Positions 37,916 through 45,962 of a stretch of 64,000 nt of DNA are shown in pieces. Position 1 is the first letter of the stretch. The number at the start of each line of letters is the position of its first letter. The stretch covers positions 682,001-746,000 of the forward strand of contig NZ_JAMGBB010000001.1 of the NCBI RefSeq assembly GCF_023516505.1, written 5' to 3'. The position numbers were made by a program, and so were the translations under genes. The notes beneath the pieces were generated by a model. The model saw only the letters and a list, made by a program, of their open reading frames with translations. It had not been told where the DNA came from and did not search any database. This DNA comes from Sphingomonas brevis (GTDB taxonomy: Bacteria; Pseudomonadota; Alphaproteobacteria; Sphingomonadales; Sphingomonadaceae).

Positions 37916-39542
37916 TTTCTTCGTCGCGGTAGGCGTCCTGGCCCTTGCGGCAGGATCTGCCCATGCGGCAATTCCGCTGGAAACCTACGTCCAGGCGCGG
38001 GCCGCCGAAATGAACGGCGACGAGACGCGCTCGGCGCGGCTGTTCGCGTCAATGGCAGTTGCCGATCCCGCCGATCGGACCATTGCCCGCCGGGCGATCG
38101 CCACCGCCATCCAGTCGGGGCAGGCTGACCTCGCTGTTTCGCTGGCCAAGGGCATACCCGGCGACCAGTTGCCGATCGATGCGCGGCTGATGCTTGCAGC
38201 CGATGATTTGCGCAACGGCAAGGCCAAGCGTGCGGTCGCCAGCTTGGAGAAGGGCGCGACGTCGACAGAGGTTGAGCTGTTCGCGCCACTGGTCAAGGCG
38301 TGGGATTTGACGTCGCGCGGCAAATCGGATGGGCCGGCCATGCTGGCATCGCTGCCTAGCGGAAGCCCGCTGACCCCAATTGCCGACGAACAGCGCGCTG
38401 CCATGCTGTTTGCGCTCGGCAAGACTGACGAAGCCTTGCCCCTGGCGCAAAAGGCCTTGCTGGAGGGTGGCGGACGCAACGCCCGGCTGCGCCTGGCCTT
38501 CGCCGACTCGCTGGTTCGCCAGAAACGGCAGGACCAGGCACTGGTGATGCTCCAGGGAGATGACGAGGCCCTGGTCGCGGCGCGCAACCGGATTGCCAAG
38601 GGGCAACCGCTGGGCACGGCAATCGAGACGCCAGCGGAAGGCTTTGCCGAAATGCTGATGGCGCTGGCGGTCGATCTCGGCCGCGACCAGAACAAGGCGC
38701 TGCCGATTTCGCTGACCCAGGTCGCACGGCATGCCAGTCCAAATAGTAGCGAGGCAACGATCCTGCTCGCACTGTTGCTAGATGGCGATGACCGCCAGGA
38801 CGCCGCTTTGTCATTGCTTCAGACGATCCCGGCCAACGACCTTCTTGCTGGCGAAGCGTTGGACATCGAAACTCGTTTGCTGGGCGACAAGGGCGATGAA
38901 GCCGGCGCTCTGCGGCGGGCACAGGATGCCGCGGCGTCGCCATATGCCGGACCGCAGGATTATGCGCGGATGGCCAATGTGCTGGGCGATATGGATCGCC
39001 ACGCTGAGGCCGCCGCCGCCTATGGTGAAGCCATTGCCCGGTCGAAAAAGGGAGGCAGCGACTCCTTGTGGACCCTGTACCTGTTCCGCGCCGCAAGCCT
39101 GGAGCAGGCTGGCCGCTGGAACGAGGCCAAGGCCGACCTCGAAGTGGCGATGAAGCTTGAGCCGGAGAACCCGCTGCTGCTCAATTTCCTCGGATATGGG
39201 AAGCTTGAACGGGGAGAAGACCTGGACGTCGCCGAGGCGATGATCCGCAAGGCCAGTGCGCTCCGTCCCAACGATGCGTCGATCACGGATTCGCTCGGTT
39301 GGGCGCTCTACAAGCGCGGACGCTTGCCCGAGGCGATCAGCACCCTGACCAGGGCAGCCGCTGGCGATCCGTCGCAGTCGGAGATTCACGAGCATCTGGG
39401 CGATGCGCTGTTCGCATCCGGGCGGCGGATCGAGGCGCGCTTTTCCTGGCAGGCCGCACTGATCACCGCCAAGGACAAGGCCAAGACCCGGCTTGAAGAT
39501 AAGCTGGAAACCGGCCTGACCCCCGCCACCGCCGCACCCTGA
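37887..39542 (+). CDS. Exported TPR-repeat protein
   Basis: The 551-aa product begins with a signal peptide (TRTCDFFVAVGVLALAAGSAHA) and has many TPR-like helical pairs. The C-terminal ones are clear (LWTLYLFRAASLEQAGRWNE, LLNFLGYGKLERGEDLDVAE, TDSLGWALYKRGRLPEAIST, HEHLGDALFASGRRIEARFS). The start is the GTG at 37887 inside the ETF-QO 3' end (29-bp overlap); the longer frame back to 37653 is a shadow. Its stop overlaps the ispE ATG, suggesting one transcript from ETF-QO through the methyltransferase. Confidence 0.82.
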   Translation: MEVPITRTCDFFVAVGVLALAAGSAHAAIPLETYVQARAAEMNGDETRSARLFASMAVADPADRTIARRAIATAIQSGQADLAVSLAKGIPGDQLPIDARLMLAADDLRNGKAKRAVASLEKGATSTEVELFAPLVKAWDLTSRGKSDGPAMLASLPSGSPLTPIADEQRAAMLFALGKTDEALPLAQKALLEGGGRNARLRLAFADSLVRQKRQDQALVMLQGDDEALVAARNRIAKGQPLGTAIETPAEGFAEMLMALAVDLGRDQNKALPISLTQVARHASPNSSEATILLALLLDGDDRQDAALSLLQTIPANDLLAGEALDIETRLLGDKGDEAGALRRAQDAAASPYAGPQDYARMANVLGDMDRHAEAAAAYGEAIARSKKGGSDSLWTLYLFRAASLEQAGRWNEAKADLEVAMKLEPENPLLLNFLGYGKLERGEDLDVAEAMIRKASALRPNDASITDSLGWALYKRGRLPEAISTLTRAAAGDPSQSEIHEHLGDALFASGRRIEARFSWQAALITAKDKAKTRLEDKLETGLTPATAAP

Positions 39543-40348
39543 TGCGGCTGTCGGAGCCGGCTCCGGCCAAACTGAACCTGGCGCTCCATGTGCGCGGCAC
39601 GCTGCCCGATGGGCGGCATGCGCTAGAAACGATCTTTGCTTTCTGCACTGACGGCGACCGGCTCGACGGTGAGGATAGCGACAAGCTCAGCCTCGACATT
39701 GTCGGGCCATTTGCCGACAGCCTGGCCGCCGATGATCAGAATTTGGTGCTTCGTGCTGCTCATGCCTTGGCCGACGCTGCCAATATTGAGCCCAAGGCCG
39801 CGCTGACGCTCACCAAAAATCTGCCCATCGCCTCGGGCATGGGCGGAGGGTCCGCCGACGCAGCCGCGGCGCTCCGGCTGTTGACGCGGCTGTGGAATCT
39901 GAACCCGTCCTTCGCCGTGGACGTTGCTCCGAAGATCGGTTCGGACGTCCCGGCCTGCCTCCTCAGTCTGAGCGCGCGCGGGACGGAATCCGGCGACAAG
40001 CTTGAACTGGTGCAGGATCTGGCGATTTCGGGTCAGGCCGTGCTGCTGGTCAATCCGCGTGTCGCTCTGTCGACCCGCGATGTGTTCGCGACCTGGGACG
40101 GGATCGATCGCGGGCCGCTTGGCGATTGGCGGCGTGGGCGCAACGACCTTGCATTGCCCGCGCGCTCGCTGGTGCCAGCCATTGGCGACGTGCTTGATTG
40201 GCTGAAAAACCGAACCGGCGCCAATCTTGTGCGCATGTCGGGCAGCGGTGCGACCTGTTTCGCTCTCTTCGGCAATGAGGCCGCCCGCGACGCGGCTGCC
40301 GCCGCTTGCCCGGTCGAATGGTGGCATTTGGCGACCGATTTGCGCTAG
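39542..40348 (+). CDS. ispE: 4-diphosphocytidyl-2-C-methyl-D-erythritol kinase IspE
   Basis: IspE phosphorylates CDP-methylerythritol in the MEP route to isoprenoids. The 268-aa GHMP kinase shows the substrate-binding N-terminus (EPAPAKLNLALHVRG), the ATP-binding PIASGMGGGSADAAAALRLL and a late SGSGATCFALF. It stands between a TPR gene and an NAD(P)HX repair gene with tight spacing. The next enzymes of the pathway, IspD and IspF, are encoded as a fusion at 62782. Confidence 0.97.
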   Translation: MRLSEPAPAKLNLALHVRGTLPDGRHALETIFAFCTDGDRLDGEDSDKLSLDIVGPFADSLAADDQNLVLRAAHALADAANIEPKAALTLTKNLPIASGMGGGSADAAAALRLLTRLWNLNPSFAVDVAPKIGSDVPACLLSLSARGTESGDKLELVQDLAISGQAVLLVNPRVALSTRDVFATWDGIDRGPLGDWRRGRNDLALPARSLVPAIGDVLDWLKNRTGANLVRMSGSGATCFALFGNEAARDAAAAACPVEWWHLATDLR

Positions 40349-40357
40349 GTGCGCCAG

Positions 40358-41701
40358 ATGAGCCGCCCGATCCTCACCGCCGAGCAAATGCGCGCCGCCG
40401 AAGCGGCAGCGATTGACGCCGGGATAGCTGAAACGGTGTTGATGGAACAGGCGGGCAGGGCGCTTGCCGAGGCGGTCCGTCTCTATGCCGGCCCGCGAGA
40501 AACGCTGATCTTATGCGGGCCCGGTAACAATGGCGGCGACGGTTATGTTGCAGCCCGCTTCCTTAAAAATGCCGGCTACACTGTCCGGGTCGCCGCGCTG
40601 GCCGAGCCGACGGCCGATGCCGCGAAATGGGCAAGGGGCCAATGGGATGGCCCGGTAGAGTCGTTCGCCGCAGCCACTGAAGCGCCGATCATCATCGATT
40701 GCTTGTTCGGAACCGGGCTAAGCCGTGGGCTGGAACCCGTTGTTGCGGAAAGACTTTTGCTGCTAGTCGATAAGGCGCTGGTGGCGGTTGCTTGTGACCT
40801 ACCAAGCGGCGTCGCCAGTGATGACGGCACGTTGCTGTCAGCGATCGGGAATTACGACCTGACCGTCAGTTTTGGCGCATTGAAGCCCGCGCACCGGTTG
40901 ATGCCCGCCATGTCGCGCATGGGGCGCACCGTGCTCGCCGACATCGGCATCGATCCTGGCGCGGATTGGTTCGAAATCGAACGCCCAGACCTGCCATCTC
41001 TCGACCCAGCGGGACATAAATATAGCCGCGGCCTCGTCCATTGCCTTGCGGGGCAAATGCCGGGCGCGATCGTCCTGGCCGCGACGGCAGCCGCGAAAAG
41101 TGGTGCCGGCTACGTGCGGGTATCGACGTCGCTGCCCATTTCCGGCCTGCCTTCTTCGGTTGTCCAGTCCGGTGGCGCGGATCTGCAGGATGAGCGCATC
41201 GGTTGCATCCTGGTCGGACCGGGGCTTGGCGACGTGCCGCCGGTGCTGACCCTGGCCCTGACCGCGCCCAAACCGATCGTCATCGACGCCGACGGCATCG
41301 GCCTGGTCGGCGATCCCGAACGGCTCCATGGCCATGACGTCATCCTGACTCCGCACGAGGGCGAATTCGGCAAGCTGTTCGGCAAGTTGGAAGGCAGCAA
41401 GGCCGAGCGTGCGCTGGAAGCAGCCCGCCGTTCGCAATCGGTTGTGGTTTACAAGGGGCCGGACACGCTGGTTGCCGCGCCGGACGGACGCCTGGGCTTC
41501 GCGCCCCCGGCACCGGCCTGGCTGGCCACGGCCGGCACGGGCGACGTCCTCGCTGGGATGATCGCGGCGATGCGGGCCCGGGGACTCGAGGCTTTCGATG
41601 CTGCCTGCGCTGGCGTTTGGTTGCACGGCAGAGCCGCTGAGGCCGCCGGCCCGCACATGATTGCCGACGATCTCCTCGAAGCCATCCCATCCGTCCTGTG
41701 A
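40358..41701 (+). CDS. nnr: Bifunctional NAD(P)H-hydrate epimerase / ADP-dependent dehydratase
   Basis: This enzyme repairs damaged, hydrated NADH and NADPH. Its N-terminal YjeF-N epimerase domain (1-215) has ILTAEQMRAAEAAAIDAGIA and LCGPGNNGGDGYVAARFL. The C-terminal ribokinase-like dehydratase domain (about 225-447) has LVGPGLGD, ILTPHEGEFGKL and the catalytic TAGTGDVLAGMIAAM. The ATG at 40358 follows an AGGTG six bases upstream; GTG 40349 is also possible. Its stop overlaps the GTG of the methyltransferase gene. Confidence 0.95.
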   Translation: MSRPILTAEQMRAAEAAAIDAGIAETVLMEQAGRALAEAVRLYAGPRETLILCGPGNNGGDGYVAARFLKNAGYTVRVAALAEPTADAAKWARGQWDGPVESFAAATEAPIIIDCLFGTGLSRGLEPVVAERLLLLVDKALVAVACDLPSGVASDDGTLLSAIGNYDLTVSFGALKPAHRLMPAMSRMGRTVLADIGIDPGADWFEIERPDLPSLDPAGHKYSRGLVHCLAGQMPGAIVLAATAAAKSGAGYVRVSTSLPISGLPSSVVQSGGADLQDERIGCILVGPGLGDVPPVLTLALTAPKPIVIDADGIGLVGDPERLHGHDVILTPHEGEFGKLFGKLEGSKAERALEAARRSQSVVVYKGPDTLVAAPDGRLGFAPPAPAWLATAGTGDVLAGMIAAMRARGLEAFDAACAGVWLHGRAAEAAGPHMIADDLLEAIPSVL

Positions 41702-42882
41702 GTGAGGAAATAATCCGCATTGCCGCGAGGGGTGATGGAGTAACCGCCAGCGGCCGCCATGTCCCGTTCGCGGTTCCTGGTGACATCATCCATGACGATG
41801 GCAGGCTGGAAGAAGGCCCCGGCCATCAAATCGCGCCATGCAGCCATTTCCCGCAGTGCGGCGGTTGCCAGCTCCAACACCTGACCGACGATGCATATGC
41901 CGATTATTGTGTGTCGCGCGTGGCTGGTGCCTTGGCCCAGCATGGCCTGGATGCTGAAATCCGCGCACCGCACCTGTCGCCGCCGCGCACCCGGCGCCGG
42001 GCAACACTGCGCACGCTGCGGTCGGGCGGCCGCGTCATGATCGGCTTCAACGAGGCCGGCAGCAACCGCATCGTCGACATGATGGAGTGCCATATTCTCC
42101 ATCCTCGCCTGTTCGAATTGCTGGGACCGCTCCGCAAACTGCTGGCCGGATATTTGCCTGCCAAACGCTCGGCCGAAATCCACCTGACGCTGGCCGATCA
42201 GGGCGTGGACCTGATGCTCAAGGGTATCGAAGTCGAAGGTCTCCAGGCAGTCGAAGGGCTTGCGGCCTTTTGCGAGGCAAATCGGCTTGCTCGCTTGAGC
42301 GTTGACGAGGGCCTGGGGCCGGAGCCGCGCTACGAGCCGCAACCGGTCACCGCTACGCTTGGCGGAATCGGCGTGGCATTGCCGGTCGGTGCCTTTCTGC
42401 AGGCCACGAACGACGGAGAGGCCGCCCTGGTAAGCGCAGTTCGCGAAGCGACGGAAGCCGCGTTGCGAACGGCCGATTTGTTCTCGGGCCTCGGCACCTT
42501 TGCTTTTGCGCTGGGTGGGCAAGTCACCGCGGCAGAGGCGGGCAGGGAAGCCGTGCTCGCCGTGAAATCCGCCGCCAACCGCGCCGGCAGGCCAATCGCG
42601 GTCGAACATCGCGATCTCTACCGGCGCCCCTGTGATGGCAAGGAATTGGCCGCATTTGACGCGGTAGTGCTCGATCCGCCCCGCGCCGGGGCGCAGGAGC
42701 AGGTGCGCGAACTGGCCGCGTCCACAGTCGAGCGCATCGCCTACGTCAGTTGCAATCCTGCGACCTTTGCCAGGGATGCCGAAATCCTTGCCTCGGGCGG
42801 CTACCGGCTCGACTGGGTGCGTCCGGTCGGCCAGTTTCGCTGGTCGACCCATGTGGAGCTGGCTTCGGCCTTCAGCCGCTAG
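41698..42882 (+). CDS. RlmD/TrmA-family RNA (uracil-5-) methyltransferase
   Basis: The 394-aa protein has cluster-binding cysteines Cys48, Cys54 and Cys57 (CSHFPQCGGC) with a fourth in MMECHIL, as in RlmD. The SAM-binding domain follows: DLFSGLGTFAFAL, VVLDPPRAGAQEQV and the catalytic-Cys motif YVSCNPATFARD. The TRAM domain usual in RlmD is short or absent at the N-terminus. The target is probably a uridine in 23S rRNA or tRNA; this cannot be decided from sequence. The GTG start overlaps the nnr stop by four bases. Confidence 0.9.
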   Translation: MSEEIIRIAARGDGVTASGRHVPFAVPGDIIHDDGRLEEGPGHQIAPCSHFPQCGGCQLQHLTDDAYADYCVSRVAGALAQHGLDAEIRAPHLSPPRTRRRATLRTLRSGGRVMIGFNEAGSNRIVDMMECHILHPRLFELLGPLRKLLAGYLPAKRSAEIHLTLADQGVDLMLKGIEVEGLQAVEGLAAFCEANRLARLSVDEGLGPEPRYEPQPVTATLGGIGVALPVGAFLQATNDGEAALVSAVREATEAALRTADLFSGLGTFAFALGGQVTAAEAGREAVLAVKSAANRAGRPIAVEHRDLYRRPCDGKELAAFDAVVLDPPRAGAQEQVRELAASTVERIAYVSCNPATFARDAEILASGGYRLDWVRPVGQFRWSTHVELASAFSR

Positions 42883-43340
42883 TGCATGAGGTGCCAGCCC
42901 AGGCAATCGTGGAGGATCCGCGCCCCGGCATGCACTGTAAGGCCGAGCAGGCAGAATGAGGCGAGCGTGAAGATCGCCAACCGGTAGCGGACCGTATTCA
43001 CCGTGCACTGGATGAGGCTGTGAATGACCCGGAGACCGACATAACCCCACGCCAGCCAATAGTTGATACCGCCCCCGAAATTCATCAATGCAAGCGTGAT
43101 CGCGATCGCATAGAAGATCGTCGGTTGTTCCATCAAATGATTGTAATTGTGGGATTTCCACTGCGCAGATGGGTTGGCCTTGCCCTCCATGTCGACGCCG
43201 CGCGCGCCCGCCGGAATGTTATTGAAGGTAACCCCCAGCCGGCGGAATTCGCGCATCCGCGCGACCAGCATCCACAGCATGACGACAAACGTCCAGGCAA
43301 CCAGCGCCACCACCGGCACAAGAATTGGGCTGTAGCTCAT
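42879..43340 (-). CDS. MAPEG-family membrane protein
   Basis: The 153-aa protein has four membrane helices (about 5-27, 72-90, 93-112 and 122-143) and the MAPEG-like pattern HNYNHLMEQPTIFYAIAITL and YVGLRVIHSLIQCTVNTVRY. Eukaryotic members handle glutathione and eicosanoids; bacterial functions are mostly unknown. It follows the deoxyhypusine-synthase-like gene, but a terminator lies between them. Its stop overlaps the methyltransferase stop on the other strand. Confidence 0.85.
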   Translation of the reverse strand: MSYSPILVPVVALVAWTFVVMLWMLVARMREFRRLGVTFNNIPAGARGVDMEGKANPSAQWKSHNYNHLMEQPTIFYAIAITLALMNFGGGINYWLAWGYVGLRVIHSLIQCTVNTVRYRLAIFTLASFCLLGLTVHAGARILHDCLGWHLMH

Positions 43341-43341
43341 G

Positions 43342-43373
43342 AAAAACCCTCCCCTGATTTCTCAGAGGAGGGT
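43342..43373 (-). terminator. Rho-independent terminator downstream of the deoxyhypusine-synthase-like gene
   Basis: On the minus strand ACCCTCCTCTGA pairs with TCAGGGGAGGGT around GAAA, followed by a T tract at 43346-43342. It lies 30 bp beyond the stop of the deoxyhypusine-synthase-like gene and just upstream of the MAPEG start. Confidence 0.8.
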
Positions 43374-43402
43374 GCTTCAGTTCGTTTCGGTTGGCAACCG
43401 AT

Positions 43403-44488
43403 CTATTCGAACAGCCTGGCGAAGCGCCGCTTGTCTCGGCCCTGCCAATGACCGCGGTGATAGGCGTCGCTGGCCAGCAGCGGCAGGACCGAGGTAGCCT
43501 CGGCGTAGACCATCTGCTCGAGCGCGGTCGAAACCTTGCCCCAGCTGGCTGCTTCCTGGAGGGTCGATGAGCTGCAGGCGCCGTCGCGAACGTCGGCGAC
43601 GGTGATTTGCACGGCATATTTATGCACTTCGACATCTTCGTGGCCGAGGATTTCGGCACAAACCACGGTGTCCTGCGCGAAATTCTTCGGAACGCCGCCG
43701 CCGATCATCAGCAGGCCGGTGGTCCCGGCCGCAATCTTGATATCGGTCAGCTCGCGGAAGTCGGCGATGCTGTCGAGCGTCATCCAGTGGCCGCCGCGCT
43801 TCATCGCGTCGACCTGGTGCTTGACCAGGCCGAACCCGGCCGAACTGTCGGTGAACGCCGGACAGAAGATCGGCACGTCATGCTCATAGGCGAGCTTGAC
43901 CAGACTATTGTCCTTCTTGCCGTTCCCTTCGCTCAGCCACTTGCCCATTTCGCGGATGAAGGCGCGGCTCGAATAAGGGCGCGGTTCCAGGCTGTCGGCG
44001 ATTTTGCCGATCGTATAGTCGCAATCCTGCAAGGCCACTTCGTCGATGTAAGTGTCGTAGATGCGGTCGATGTAGAGAGAACGCAGCGTGTCGTCGTCAG
44101 GGATTTCGAGCGCCTGATAATGTTTGTGACCAAGCGCTTCGAAGAAATCCATGTCGACGATGCTGGCGCCGGTGGCGACGATGGCGTCGACCATATTGTT
44201 CTTCACCAGCTCGGCATAAAGGTCCATGCAGCCGCCGGCCGAGGTCGATCCGGCAATCACCAGCCAAACCGAGCAATTGGGATCGGCCAGCATCTGGTTG
44301 TAGATACCGGCGGCGCGGGCAAGGTCGCGGCTGGTGAAGCTCATCTTGCCCATGGCCTCGACGATCGGGCGGGCATCGAAGCTGGTGATGTCGATATGCT
44401 CGACCTCGCTCTTCAGCAGCTCCGCCTTGCGGGTGTCGTTGGCCAGGGCGTCGACGTCCTGGACCTTGTTCAGCGTGTCGGTGGTCAT
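43403..44488 (-). CDS. Deoxyhypusine synthase-like enzyme (probable homospermidine synthase)
   Basis: Deoxyhypusine synthase-type enzymes move an aminobutyl group using NAD and an active-site Lys. The Lys is present as Lys268 in MIGGGVPKNFAQ, with the NAD-site motifs IAGSTSAGGCMDLY, TGASIVDMDFFEALGHKHY and FCPAFTDSSAGFG. Bacteria lack eIF5A, so the hypusine reaction is unlikely. Placement 107 bp from an ornithine decarboxylase gene suggests a polyamine reaction such as homospermidine formation. The start is ATG 44488 with GGAG upstream; the longer frame to 44536 translates a REP-like repeat (LGSRLRGNDE). 361 aa. Confidence 0.88.
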   Translation of the reverse strand: MTTDTLNKVQDVDALANDTRKAELLKSEVEHIDITSFDARPIVEAMGKMSFTSRDLARAAGIYNQMLADPNCSVWLVIAGSTSAGGCMDLYAELVKNNMVDAIVATGASIVDMDFFEALGHKHYQALEIPDDDTLRSLYIDRIYDTYIDEVALQDCDYTIGKIADSLEPRPYSSRAFIREMGKWLSEGNGKKDNSLVKLAYEHDVPIFCPAFTDSSAGFGLVKHQVDAMKRGGHWMTLDSIADFRELTDIKIAAGTTGLLMIGGGVPKNFAQDTVVCAEILGHEDVEVHKYAVQITVADVRDGACSSSTLQEAASWGKVSTALEQMVYAEATSVLPLLASDAYHRGHWQGRDKRRFARLFE

Positions 44489-44506
44489 GGAATGCTCCAA
44501 TTGTTC

Positions 44507-44574
44507 GTCATTCCCGCGCAAGCGGGAACCTAGCAAAAAATCAAGTCTGGGTCCCCGCTTTCGCGGGGATGACG
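44507..44574. repeat. Inverted pair of REP-like palindromes
   Basis: 44507-44530 contains TTCCCGCG-CAAG-CGGGAA and 44549-44574 contains TCCCCGC-TTT-CGCGGGGA; the two are in opposite orientation, about 18 bp apart, between the polyamine genes. The stems differ from the 1718/2059 copies yet remain paired. Confidence 0.75.
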
Positions 44575-44595
44575 ATTAAATAAATAATGCCGTTG

Positions 44596-45783
44596 CTACA
44601 GCGTGATGACGTTCGAAGTACGCTCGCGTTCCGGTACGTCCGTGTAGAGCGATGCCATCGGTTCATCGGTGACGACGACATGGTCCTCGACCCCGAATCC
44701 GTTGAAGCCGGTGCGCATGGCGCAGCCATAGGCGCCGAGCATGCCAACCTCGATATAATCGCCGGCTTGCACGTCCGCGGGCAGCATGAACGGCCCCGCC
44801 ATATGGTCGAGATCGTCGCACGTCGGCCCGTAGAAGCTGAACGCCGCATCCTTGACGTTCGAATCTTCCTCGCGGAGTAGCTTGACCGGGTAGCGCCAGC
44901 CGATATGCGCCGCATCGAACAGCGCGCCATAGGCGCCGTCGTTGATGTACAGCTCGCTGCCGCGGCGCTTTTCGACGCGGACAAGGACGCTGGCATATTC
45001 CGCGCACAGCGCACGGCCCGGCTCGCACCAAAGCTCGGCGGAATAGCTGATCGGCAGCTCTTCGAACGAGCGGTGGATGACCTCGAAATAGGCTTCGAGG
45101 GCCGGGGGTTCCATGCCCGGATACCAGCTGGGGAAGCCCCCGCCGACATCGACGATGTCAACCGTGACCGCTGCCTCCACGATAGCATCGCGGACACGCG
45201 TCATCGCTTCGGCAAAGGCCGTCGGGCTCATCGCCTGGCTGCCGACGTGGAAACAGAGGCCGAGCGCGTCGGACGCCTGGCGGGCTGCCATCAGCAGCGG
45301 CTTGACCTCATGCGGCTCGGCCCCAAATTTCGAGGCGAGGCTGAGCTTGGAGTGATCCGACGAAACACGCAGGCGAACCAGCAGGTTGAGATCGGTGGCA
45401 CCCTTGGTGGCACGGACGATCTTTTCCAGCTCCTCAAGCGTATCGAGGCTGAAGGTCTTCACGCCATAGTTGAAGTAGGACTCGGCGATCGCTTCCTCGG
45501 CCTTGACCGGGTGCATGAAACACAGCGTCGCGTCTGGCAGCGTTTCCGCCACCAGCCGGACCTCTCCAAGCGAAGCAACGTCGTAATGGGTGACCCCCGC
45601 ATCCCACAGCACCTTCAGGAGGGAAGGCGAGGGGTTGGCCTTGACCGCATAGAGCGACTTGCCCGGAAACTTCTCGGCAAAGAAGCGGGCGGCACGCGTG
45701 GCGGCATGCGGACGAAGTAGCGTGACCGGCTGAACCGGTCGGAGGGCGGTAGCTAGCCCCAGCGCGCTATGATGGTTGTGCAA
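44596..45783 (-). CDS. Ornithine decarboxylase (PLP fold type III)
   Basis: The enzyme decarboxylates ornithine to putrescine. The PLP Lys is Lys48 in SLYAVKANPSPSLL. Other family marks are LCFHVGSQ, VDVGGGFPSWYPG, the phosphate-binding WCEPGRALCAE, and the active-site Cys in YGPTCDDLDHMAG. Lysine specificity cannot be excluded. The frame is open to 46056 but similarity starts near 45783, where the TTG has GGAGG nine bases upstream inside a 12-bp hairpin, so expression is probably controlled by its leader. 395 aa. It is followed by the deoxyhypusine-synthase-like gene. Confidence 0.9.
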   Translation of the reverse strand: MHNHHSALGLATALRPVQPVTLLRPHAATRAARFFAEKFPGKSLYAVKANPSPSLLKVLWDAGVTHYDVASLGEVRLVAETLPDATLCFMHPVKAEEAIAESYFNYGVKTFSLDTLEELEKIVRATKGATDLNLLVRLRVSSDHSKLSLASKFGAEPHEVKPLLMAARQASDALGLCFHVGSQAMSPTAFAEAMTRVRDAIVEAAVTVDIVDVGGGFPSWYPGMEPPALEAYFEVIHRSFEELPISYSAELWCEPGRALCAEYASVLVRVEKRRGSELYINDGAYGALFDAAHIGWRYPVKLLREEDSNVKDAAFSFYGPTCDDLDHMAGPFMLPADVQAGDYIEVGMLGAYGCAMRTGFNGFGVEDHVVVTDEPMASLYTDVPERERTSNVITL

Positions 45784-45788
45784 CTCAA

Positions 45789-45850
45789 GGGACCTCCAAC
45801 TGGTAGATCGAGACAAAGCTGCCTTGCGGTTGGAAGTCCCATGGGGCAGC
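45789..45850 (-). promoter_or_regulatory. Structured leader of the ornithine decarboxylase gene (speF-like RNA)
   Basis: On the mRNA strand GGGACTTCCAAC (45840-45829) pairs perfectly over 12 bp with GTTGGAGGTCCC (45800-45789), enclosing a 28-nt loop. The GGAGG ribosome binding site of the TTG start is in the 3' arm and would be hidden. GCTGCC at 45850-45845 can also pair with GGCAGC in the loop (45823-45818), giving a pseudoknot or a competing fold. The position and lineage match the speF RNA motif reported upstream of alphaproteobacterial ornithine decarboxylase genes; I could not compare it with the alignment. Confidence 0.7.
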
Positions 45851-45962
45851 GGAGGCGCGATATATGTGCGGGGGTCCCCCATGTAAAGTTTTTTTGGAGC
45901 CCTAGTCCCGTGTTGGTCCCCGGCAAGAAACGGTTCGCAGAAAGAGCAAGGAGTTGAAGGGT

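Noticed and set aside
41449-43161. 570-codon minus-strand open frame
   Set aside because: Antisense to the nnr and RNA methyltransferase genes, both supported by motifs. Its translation is low-complexity Arg/Ala/Pro-rich, as expected from a GC-rich shadow frame.
44489-44536. N-terminal extension of the deoxyhypusine-synthase-like protein
   Set aside because: The residues LGSRLRGNDE are a translation of a REP-like palindrome; a ribosome binding site supports ATG 44488.
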